From assembly GCF_033978785.1 (NCBI RefSeq), contig NC_084743.1, positions 17,866,360 through 17,930,359 of the forward strand: 64,000 bases of DNA, in the 5' to 3' direction. The position numbers and the translations under genes were made by a program. The notes under the pieces were generated by a model. It was given only the letters and a program-made list of their open reading frames with translations, did no database searches and was not told where the DNA came from. The DNA is from Entelurus aequoreus (Eukaryota > Chordata > Actinopteri > Syngnathiformes > Syngnathidae). Positions 47,901-59,900 of this stretch are shown here, one piece after another (position 1 is the stretch's first letter; each line of letters starts with the position of its first letter).

Positions 47901-50900
47901 CCACCATTCACTGGCTCTCACCGCACAATGCCAGGTAACAATTACACATGATGGCGTAACTAATGCATCCCCTTGACAATAAACCTTTCTTTTTGCACTC
48001 ACAATGTCTTTTCATACTTCACTCCAGCTTTTTCCCACACCAACAAGTCAATCAATCAATCAATCAGTCAAACTTATTTGCTTGTATTGCAGGTGTACTC
48101 ATGGGGCAGCAACATGTGTGGACAGCTTGGCCATGTCAACAGTCCTGTTACTGTCCCGCAGCAGACCAAGGTATCAATAACATTAATGCATGATGTGCTT
48201 TTTGTAACATATTGGACCAAACTATTTTTCACCTGTGTCTTAAATGCATTCATTCACATTAAATATTTTTTAATAAAATAGCAACGGTTCAAGTTGGTAT
48301 AGAAAAAAAATGGTTTTGTTTTGATACGATAGAGACATTGATTATAATGTGAAATATATTTATTATTACCCTTGCAAAATACTATATCCACAAATGCAAA
48401 GAAATCACCTCAAATAAAATAATACATTATTCAGGTTGACAGACTTCTTAAAACATATGAGCTTAAATTGAATCGCCTTTTAATAAAATAGCAACAGTTC
48501 AAGTTGGTAGATTTTTTTAATTTGATACGATAGTGACACTGATTATGGTAATGTATGTATTCTTTGTATTTTTATTTTGTATGCTCCTATATGGACCCCA
48601 GGAAGACTAGCAGCCGCCTTGGCGTCAGCTAATGGGGATCCATTCAATAAACAATAAACAATCTTTCTTTCTTTCTTTAGTTTATTTCGAACATGAACGC
48701 ACTTACAGCATAATACATCACACAATTTGATATCATTCACTTTACATCATGTCCGAAAAGGAGTAGGAAGAAGCAAAGCTTATTTAATCCTACCCCTTTC
48801 CCACTTCAGAGCGTTTACAAATATATACATCCTTTACTGACCTTTTTATAATAGAATGACATCTGTGAATTAGTATATACAACAGTTTTGTAATATGTAA
48901 TTAATCAATTCAGTCATTATTAACAATAAACAATTATAATGTGAAATATACTTTAAATGTATTTATTTTGCTGAATATTGTATTCACAAATGATCAAAGA
49001 AGTCACCTCAAATAAAATAATACTTTAATAAAATGAACAGACATTTTGCTCTGCTTAAAAACTGGACACTAAAAAAAAATTATAAAGTCAGAAATTATTT
49101 TATTTTTCCTCTTTCAAATTACTTATGTTTTGTACATCGGATGTTTCTTGTTTATGTTTATTTATTTCTGTTTACAATACTATTGGTTTCAAGTTTGTAT
49201 ATTACTATGTATACTCGATAAAAAAGTTCTAAAAATAATAAAAATACAACGGCATGTTATACATTATATGTTAAGTTATGTGTTAAATGAGGGAATGTGC
49301 ATTATTTAAATAATTAGCTTTCAATGGCTTAGGAATCAGTGCAACATTTTGTGTACTGTAATAAAAAATTACTGAATAGATGACATTTAATAGCATATGC
49401 AGCATTTATTAAACTGTAGACCCTTACATATTTAAGTTTGTTTCAAATGAACTAGAGATTGACCGATTATCGGCGCTGATATTTGGCATTTTGACATATA
49501 TCGGTATCTGCCTTTTTTATATATGAATATAAATATATATCAGCTGCATCAACTGAGGCCATACCCAGGCCAGCGGAGAAATCATCGGTACTCACTTTTT
49601 TAACTCACAAACGTATTTCTTTTTCCACGTTTAATACGTTTTTTTCCTCAAAGGCTGCTCACATCCCTGATTATCCTCGTTTCCACTACTCTGTACTTCT
49701 GCACTGACTCCATAGTTGTGGGACGATCTTCGGGCCTGGGATGTGTCAGCGGGCCAGAGCCACTCTCTGGTCCTGGCTGACGGAGACCGTGTGGAGCCTG
49801 TCCTGTTGTACTGCGGACAGCAGCAGGAGCCGAGGCGGGAGCCCGGTGAGGCGTCGTGCCAGAGCAAGCGGCCGTGCCAGAGGTCACCCAGCAGGGCGGA
49901 GAATTATACAGTCAGACCCACTTTGCTGCCTTTCTGCGTGGAGGTGTGTGGGCGCCAATCACAAAAACGTGTTGACCTTGAATGTGTGGTTTTTGGCAGG
50001 CTTGTTTGAATTCCTTGGCTTGCTGGCTTGTTCACCTGTATTGCATAAAATCTGGAAAATCACAGAATATTATGATATATGGTTAGAAAAGAGATTTATT
50101 TATTCAGTTTTTATAACCAAGGTATAAACAACTTTTTAAGTTCACATTGCATTAGCAAACTATTACCCTTACCTACTGTCATTTTCACCAATTCTACTCT
50201 GTTCTTTTATGTGTTGACTAAAAATGTCTGTGTGCATAGATGGGTTACATCAGCAATGTGTCCAGTGGTGGCCAGAGGTGTGCGCTGCTGGCAAACCGCA
50301 ACGTCACATGTGTCATCTCAGCCGTCCACGAACTTGCGTTCGTGGAGAGGAAGTTTTACTGCTGGTTGAGCAGCGTCAAGAAGCTGCTTCTCACACCGCT
50401 CTACAACAAAGGTGAGTGGACCGCTTTCTGGCTTACACATAAACCGTATGTTCACCATTTCATCGAGTATGTACACTACCGTTCAAAAGTTTGGGGTCAC
50501 CCAAACAATTTTGTGGAATAGCCTTCATTTCTAAGAACAAGAATAGACTGTCGCGTTTCAGATGAAAGTTCTCTTTTTCTGGCCATTTTGAGCGTTTAAT
50601 TGACCCCACAAATGTGATGCTCCAGAAACTCAATCTGCTCAAAGGAAGGTCAGTTTTGTAGCTTCTGTAACGAGCTAAACTGTTTTCAGATGTGTGAACA
50701 TGATTGCACAAGGGTTTTCTAATCATCAATTAGCCTTCTGAGCCAATGAGCAAACACATTGTACCATTAGAACACTGGAGTGATAGTTGCTGGAAATGGG
50801 CCTCTATACACCTATGTAGATATTGCACCAAAAACCAGACATTTGCAGCTAGAATAGTCATTTACCACATTAGCAATGTATAGAGTGTATTTCTTTAAAG

Positions 50901-53900
50901 TTAAGACTAGTTTAAAGTTATCTTCATTGAAAAATAAGGACATTTTAATGTAACTTTTGAACGGTAGTGTAGGTCAGTTCGTATTAGCCACAGTTGGTTT
51001 TGGAGACATAAACCGTGATCTGCCACATCACCGATAAGGCCCTCAGTGTAGTGTGTCTCACCCTTTTGGTGCCATACCACTACGGTTGGTACCTCAACAG
51101 AGTTGCTAAAAAAACATATACCGTATTTTTTGGACTATAAGGCGCAATTAAAATCCTTTCATTTTCTCAAAACTCGACAGTGCGCCTTATAACCCGGTGC
51201 GCCTAATGTACGGAATAATTTTGGTTGTGCTTACCAAATGGTCCGACCCGAGTCTGACACTCTGGATAATCACTGCTAACTGGAGATGTCCGATAATGGC
51301 TTTTTTGCCGATATCTGATATTCCGATATTGTCCAACTCTTAATTACCGATTCCGATATCAACCGATACCGATATATACAGTCTTGGAATTAACACATTA
51401 TTATGCCTAATTTTGTTGTGATGCCCAGCTGGATGTATTAAACAATGTAACAAGGTTTTCCAAAATAAATCAACTCAAGTTATGGAAAAAAATGCCAACA
51501 TGGCACTGCCATATTTATTATTGAAGTCACAAAGTGCATTATTTTTTTTAACATGCCTCAAAACAGCAGCTTGGAATTTGGGACATGCTCTCCCTGAGAG
51601 AGCATGAGGAGATTGAGGTGGGCGGGGTTGAAGGGGGCGGGGTTGAGGTGGGGGAGTAAGGGGCAGCGGGGGAGGGTGTATTGTAGCGTCCCGGAAGAGT
51701 TAGTGCTGCAAGGGGTTCTGGGTATTTGTTCTGTTGTGTTACGGTGCGGATGTTCTCCCGAAATGTGTTTGTCATTCTTGTTTGGTGTGGGTTCACAGTG
51801 TGGCGCATATTTGTAACAGTGTTAAAGTTGTTTATACGGTCACCCTCAGTGTGACCTGTATGGCTGTTGACCAAGTATGACTTGCATTCTATTGTGTGTG
51901 TGAAAAGCCGTAGATAATATGTGACTGGGCCGGCACGCAAAGGAAGTGCCTTTGAGTTTTATTGCCGCTCGGTACTTCTCCCTACGTCCGTGTACACAGC
52001 GGCGTTTTGAAAAATCATAAATTTAACTTTTTTAAACCGATACCGATAATTTTCGATATTACATTTTAAAGCATTTATTGGCCGATAATATCGGACATCT
52101 CTAATCGCAACAATCCATATTTTCTGTTATTAATGCACAAAACTGGTATCCAAACATGTAAGTGTACAGTAGCTCCTCTCCTCTGAATGCGAGTGCTCCT
52201 ACAGCAGGTCATTTTTTTTATTGTCATTAAAAGCGTGTTTATGTCCATTTTGTGTCACGCTGTTTAAAAAAGCATAATGTTTCATAAACATGTCTTCAAA
52301 GCAAACTAATTGATCCAGTCATATTTAAAAAATGTGAAAATGATCTGTCTGATACACTTAATAAAGATGAAAAATTATATTTATCTGCCGTTAATCGCAA
52401 TTCATTTCGAATTAACTATGAACAAAATATGATGAATCAAATATTTCAATCGTTTGACCGTCCTAGTTTTAATGTACAAAAACAATGGACTCTTCTTTAA
52501 AGACTTATTATAGTAAACTTTAGCTTTTGAGACATGAAAGTGATGATGCACGCTAGTTTTGAGCAACCTTTAAGGTGCAGTATGTGTGTGTTCCCCCACA
52601 GAGAGTGCACGGCCCTCCCTTGGCGAGACATGCTCTCGCCTCTTCCTTTCCCTCTGTGGGACCTTTAATCACCTGAGCACCCTGATTGGTCAACACTCAA
52701 CATGGCTCAGCCGCTCTGTGCACGAGGTGCAATGCCATGACGTCACTTCCCTTCACCTGCTCGTCCACACTCAGCACTTCCTGGACATCTATACTGCGTA
52801 AGGTTGACTTACAGGCATTAGATAACAAGTATGGCCACCCACACTTACAGTATCCTTCTAGAATTGCTTGTCCACACTGCAAAAACTGAAATCTAAATAA
52901 GATTAAATATCTCAAATAAGGGTGATATTTGCTTATTTTCTGTCTGATAAGATAATTCTTCTCACTAAGCAGATTTTATGTTAGTGTGTTTTACTTGTTT
53001 TAAAGGTTTTGGTCCTAAATGATCTCAGTAAGATATTACAGCTTGTTGCTGAGATCTTATGACCTATATTGTGTAAAACATGCTTGAAACTAGAATATCA
53101 ACTGATGCAAAGCTGTGTCATCAACACTCAGAAGTATAAAACTACTTCTTTTAAAGTAATAATTTCTTACTTTAAGCATGACAAAAAAAAATCATAATTT
53201 TAACACAATTGTGTCTCATAATTAAAACAGATGACAGCCAAATGGACTTTGCTGTTTTATTTTCAATGAAACAAGAGAAAAGATGTACTCATATAGTAGT
53301 ACAGTTGGCACAGTACAGCAAACTGACAGTTAATATTTAAACATTTAACATGTGACATTTCAAACAATTTTGAACCGAAATAGTTCATGCACATTCAGAT
53401 AAATTCTTCAAAATTACAATAAAAAAAAATTTGACCGGGGGCCGGGCTGTATATATGCGCACTAACTGACTGAAAGAGCACGCACTTGGCGTGATGATGT
53501 CATGTTATCGATGGGAGAATGCATTTTTAGACAATATGATTTGCCTGAGCGGCTAGGAGACCCCGAGAGTAACAAGCGGTTGCCTTGTTGCCTTTCCATT
53601 AAGAACAATAAATTAGTTTTAGTATAAGTTTGCTGGTTTCAAAAAATGTAATGCCGAGCGCATATCATTATGTCAAGATAATGGCACTAGCATTTACTTC
53701 ATTTAAGAATATTTTTCAACATATTGAGCAAAAAGGTGTCTTTTTTTTCTACCAAGAAAAGTGCACTTGTTATTAGTGAGAATATACTTATTTTAAGCTA
53801 TTTTTGAGTTCATTGAGGTTAGCTAATTTTGCTTGTCTTGAGAAGCCGAATTTTCTTGTTCTATTGGCAGATAATTCAAATAAAACACCCCTAATTTTTG

Positions 53901-56900
53901 TATTTTCTTTCTTGTTTTTGAACACTGACTTTTTGCAGTGCAGTATAATATATGTGAGCTACTTAAAAAACATCAAGCATTTACTGTTGACTTCATGAAA
54001 TTGACATTTTGATTCTCCCTCTCCATCTAGATATTGTACGACTGTCGGTGACTTCCAGGTCATGGGGGGATTTCAGTCGCTCCATAAACTCTCGCTGTGA
54101 GATTCTTTATTTGATTATTAAAAGATTGGGTCACCACACGTGAGGTGTTTGCAGGAAAATATATTGCAATTATGTTTTTGACGAAATACGCTGATTTTCC
54201 TTAAAAGTCTCTTTCTGTTTGTTTAGTGAGTTTTTAGGTTCCCAGCAGACCAAACTCGCAGAGCTTGATGAATCTGACCCATCAGTCAGAGGCACGGTGG
54301 ATCTGGGTTCCTTGTTGTACTGGCCTCTGCAGCACCTCCACCGGTACAGCCAAGTTCTGCTTAAACTGGAAGCCTGCTACGATGTGGTAAGGCCCAAACT
54401 CTCCATTCATCTATTCTTCAATTATCTGTTCTTTTCGTAGCGAAACCTTATTCACCTCAAGTGTTCAAAGTTATACTACAGTCGAATGTACAGAAAAATA
54501 AATGTATTTTACAGGTAATTTTGTTGAGAATTTGGACAAATAATTTTCTGGTGACGCAAATGTCACCGATTGGGCAGAAAGGCCCTAACGTTCCTACCAA
54601 ATATGTTATTGTGATGCATGAATGTCTCACTCTATTGTCTCCAAGCTCACAGCAGAGTATCAGTCCCTCCATCTTAGCTGTATGCAGTTTGAAAGCCTCT
54701 CTAGGTTTCTGCTGAGAAGGAAGAAGGAGGCAGAAGTCACTTTCCTCTTCTGGAAGACTCATTCTGGAAAAAACACTGTGAGTTTTATATCTATATACAG
54801 TGGAACCCCGGTATACAAACTTAATTGGTTCTTGAACGGGGTTCGTAAATCAAAAAGTTTGTTTATTATTGTACAAACCCCGTTTCCATATGAGTTGGGA
54901 AATTGTGTTAGATGTAAATATAAACGGAATACAATGATTTGCAAATCATCGTCAACCCATATTCAGTTGAATATGCTACAAAGACAACATATTTGATGTT
55001 CAAACTGACAAACTTTTTTTTTTGTTGCAAATAATCATTAACTTTAGAATTTGATGCCAGCAACACGTGACAAAGAAGTTGGGAAAGGTGGCAATAAATA
55101 CTGATAAAGTTGAGGAATGCTCATCAAACACTTATTTAGAACATCCCACAGGTGTGCAGGCTAAGTGGGAACAGGTGGGTGCCATGATTGGGTATAAAAG
55201 TAGATTCCAGTCATTCACAAACAAGGATGGGGCGAGGGTCACCACTTTGTCAACAAATGCGTGAGCAAATTGTTGAACAGTTTAAGAAAAACCTTTCTCA
55301 ACCAGCTATTGCAAGGAATTTAGGGATTTCACCATCTACGCTCCGTAATATCATCAAAGGGTTCAGAGAATCTGGAGAAATCACTGCACGTAAGCAGCTA
55401 AGCCCGTGACCTTCGATCCCTCAGGCTGTACTGCATCAACAAGTGACATCAGTGTGTAAAGGATATCACCCCATGGGCTCAGGAACACTTCAGAAACCCA
55501 CTGTCAGTAACTACAGTTGGTCGCTACATCTGTAAGTGCAAGTTAAGACTCTCCTATGCAAGGCGAAAACCGTTTATCAACAACACCCAGAAACGCCGTC
55601 GGCTTCGCTGAGCCTGAGCTCATCTAAGATGGACTGATACAAAGTGGAAAAGTGTTTTGTGGTCTGACGAGTCCACATTTCAGATTGTTTTTGGAAACTG
55701 TGGACGTCGTGTCCTCCCGACCAAAGAGGAAAAGAACCATCCGGATTGTTCTAGGCGCAAAGTTGAAAAGCCAGCATCTGTGATGGTATGGGGTTGTATT
55801 AGTGCCCAAGACATGGGTAACTTACACATATGTGAAGGCGCCATTAATGCTGAAAAGTACGTAGGGGTTTTGGAGCAACATATGAAGCCTAAAATACCAC
55901 AACGGAGACCCCCGGACTGTTGAACAACTTAAGCTGTACATCAAGCAAGAATGGGAAAGAATTCCACCTGAGAAGCTTCAAAAATGTGTCTCCTCAGGTC
56001 CCAAACGTTTACTGAGTGTTGTTCAAAGGAAAGGCCATGTAACACAGTGGTGAACATGCCCTTTCCCAACTACTTTGGCACGTGTTGCAGCCATGAAATT
56101 CTAAGTTAATTATTATTTGCAAAAAAAAAATAAAGTTTATGAGTTTGAACATCAAATATCTCGTCTTTGTAGTGCATTCAATTGAATATGGGTTGAAAAG
56201 GATTTGCAAATCATTGTATTCCGTTTATATTTACATCTAACACAATTTCCCAACTCATATGGAAACGGGGTTTGTATTTGTATGTACTGTATATCAAAGA
56301 AACATAACAAGGAGGTGATGGATCAACTTTCTCTTTATTAACAAGCTGGACTGTGCTGTATGTGCTGCTCTGCCAACATGCGCACACACACAGAAGTCTC
56401 TTTGGTGCCTTCACAAACGATCAGAAATCACAAAAACAACAATATTGCTACTATTTTCACTTTTTTTTTTTGCCAGACAATATTTTCGGTATACTGGATA
56501 TCATTTTTACCTAACACGTTTCGACTGTCATCTGCGGCCTTCTTCAGAAGGGTCACCTGACCGCTGTGAGGTGTTGCCTATCAGTGGTTCTTATAGGCGT
56601 GACCAACCGTACAGATCTCTCAAGTCTACCTGATTGGCTCTTTATTTTTCAACTCACATGTAAACACATAAGTTACAGCGTCAATTCCGGTCCTTCAACA
56701 ATAGCTACTTCCTCGGAAAAAATATATATATCTTCACAAATTACTGTACATATAGCATATTATTTGCGCACTTTTGAAGACTCGGCCGCCAAAAATAAAT
56801 CATCACAACATCCGATTTTGGTGAGCAAAGTCTTTTTTCTGCGGTTGAATTTTCGGTGAATCACTAGTAAATAGTGCGCAAATAGGCTATGTGTAATATA

Positions 56901-59900
56901 TGAAGAAATAGGGATTTTTGATTGTTGTGGCGTATTTTCTTACGTTTTGCGTACATTGCATAATTAGTGCGCAAAATGTAGTATTCATTACTAATTTTCT
57001 TGTTTTCATTACCGTATTTTTCGGACTATAAGTCGCAGTTTTTTTCATAGTTTGGCCGTGGGTGCGACTTATACTCAGGAGCGACTTATACTCAGGAGCG
57101 ACTTATGTGTGAAATTATTAACACATTACCGTAAAATATCAAATACTATTATTTAGCTCATTCACGTAAGAGACTAGACGTATAAGATTTCATGGGATTT
57201 AGCGATTAGGAGTGACAGATTGTTTGGTAAACGTATAGCATTTTCTATATGTTATAGTTATTTGAATGACTCTTACCATAATATGTTACGTTAACATACC
57301 AGGCACGTTCTCAGTTGGTTATGTATGCGTCATATAACGTACACTTATTCAGCCTGTTGTTCACTATTCTTTATTTATTTTAAATTGCCTTTCAAATGTC
57401 TATTCTTGGTGTTGGCTTTTATCAAATAAATTTCCCCCAAAAATGCGACTTATAATCCAGTTCGACTTATATATGTTTTTTTCCTTCTTTATTATGCATT
57501 TTCGGCCGGTGCGACTTATACTCCGACTTATAGTCTGAAAAATACGGTACGTTTTACTTCTGTTACTGTAAGTAAGTACGCCTAAATCTGCACTGATTCC
57601 GGTAAATAAACAGTAGTCTCATGGGGCTTAGAACATCGCCTGAAACCCGGAAGTGCCCGGATGTGCCTCTAGGTCACGTGATTGCAACCCACCTAGAAAA
57701 ATAAAATGCAGCTTCACCACTTTAGTCATAATTTTTGCTCTTAACAAACTTCTCTATGACTTTAGCTCCAGACTTCCTCTGTTTGTTTGATCTTGTCATT
57801 ACTAGGGTTGCAAAGGGGTGGAAAGTTTCCGGTAAATTTCCGGAAACTCTCTGGAAATTTACCACGGGAAGTTACGCTCGGGAAGTTTGGAAATATTGAC
57901 CATTTTTTTGATTATTCAAAGTTGGACACCGTCCATGGGAATTAATGGGAATATATGGGAATTAATGGGGAATTACAATAATTATGTATTATTAGGCACT
58001 TGTCTATTTGTTGCTGCATCTTTGTGGCATTTTTGACGTAGCTCTTTGCACAGTATTTGCAAATGTACGCAGCCTTTCCGCCTACATTGGTTGGGGTGAA
58101 ATGTCTCCACACATCAGATGGTGTACGTGGCATTATTCTGTTTGTATTTATTGATTCTTGTAAAACACTAATGCAATGCCACACACAGATATAAATAGTC
58201 AGCTGAGCAATTGGAGTAGTCTTCAAAAATATTTTACTGATGGACAAATTAATAGAAATAGGCTAGATGAATAAATGAACACTCAATCAGCATGCTAAAT
58301 CAAACTACATTCTTGTATGACAACAGAATGGCTAGCAGAACAGAAGGCAGAGGAAACTACATGTTTTGATTTAGTATTTTAGGTAAATTCGGATCGCTAA
58401 CGTTGTTAGCATAAATGAATGGGATTTAACATAGAGAAAATTAGCATCACGGCTAACGGAGAAATATTTTCGGTTCATTATGAGACCGTGGTGGTACATA
58501 AACCTAGCTAGCTAGAGATATTGGCCCCAAAATCATTTAACAAGTACAGGAACGTCTAGCTAGCTTGAGTGGAAGTCTGCTGGAGTAGTCTACAGTCATA
58601 CAGTAACAAGCAATTACACCTCTATTAAACTTAAATACCATAGATCAAATATATTTAGCCCAGTAATATCATCAAAACTTACCTAACTGGATGAAGTCTT
58701 TGGGCTCAAATACTCAATAGCCCTGCTGTAGTGTGTAGCATGCTGGGAATTATCTGTGCATGTGATGGATAAATGCACTGCACATGTGATGGAGGAATGC
58801 ACAGTGCAGGGTTGAAATTCTACTAAATTTGTATTAAATCAGGTTGTTTTAGCTAATAATCATGCTGCAAGATCTAGCATGTTGCATTCAATGTTTATTC
58901 CCATTAATTCCCCATTAATTCCCGTTAATTCCCATGGAAAGTTTCCAACTTTGAATATTGCCGTAATTTTGCAACCCTAGTCATTACTGCTACAAGTGGT
59001 AGAAGAGTGTATTACAACTGAGTACTGCTGCGGCCCATACAGCCCACAGCTGAGAAAGGTTTTTTTGGCGGCCCTCTAGGGCAGTGTTTTTCAACCTTTT
59101 TTGAGCCAAGGCACATTTTTTGCGTTGAAAAAATCCGGAGGCACACGACCAGCAGAAATCATTAAAAAACGAAACTCAGTTGACAGTAAAAAGTCGTCGT
59201 CACAAATGTTGGGTATGACTTTAAACCATAACCAAGCATAGCTCTTGTCTTAAATACTGTCACCACCTGTCACATCACGCCGTGACTTATTTTGAGTTTT
59301 TTGCTGTTTTCCTGTGTGTAGTGTTTTAGTTCTTGTCTTGCGCTCCTATTTTGGTGGTTTTTCCCTCTTTTTTTGGTAGTTTCATGTCTTCCTTTGAGCA
59401 ATATTTCCCGCATCTACTTTGTTTTAGCAATCAAGAATATTTCAGTTGTTTTCATCCTTCTTTGTGTGGACATTGTTGATTGTCATGTCATGTTCGGATG
59501 TACTTTGTGGACGCCGTCTTTGCTCCACAGTAAGTCTTTGCTGTCGTCCAGCATTCTGTTTTTTATTTACTTTGCAGCCAGTTCAGTTTTAGTTTCGTTC
59601 TGCGTAGCCTTCCCTAAGCTTCAATGCCTTTTCTTAGGGGTACTCACCTTTTGTTTATTTTTGGTTTCAACATTAAACACCTTTTTACCTGCACCCTGCC
59701 TCCCACTGTTTCCGACATCTACAAAGCAATTATCTACCTGCTGCCACCTACTGATATGGAAGAGTATTACACGGTTACTCTGCTGAGCTCTAGACAGCAC
59801 CGACACTCAACAACAGCACATCATTTGCAGACTATAATTACTGGTTTGCAAAAATATTTTTAACCCAAATAGGTGAAACTAGATAATCTCCCACGGCACA

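Noticed and set aside
59373..59863. 137- and 79-codon frames at 59373-59863
   Set aside because: They are inside hAT element A and match the antisense frames at 10907-11459 of the other copy; no domain is recognisable.
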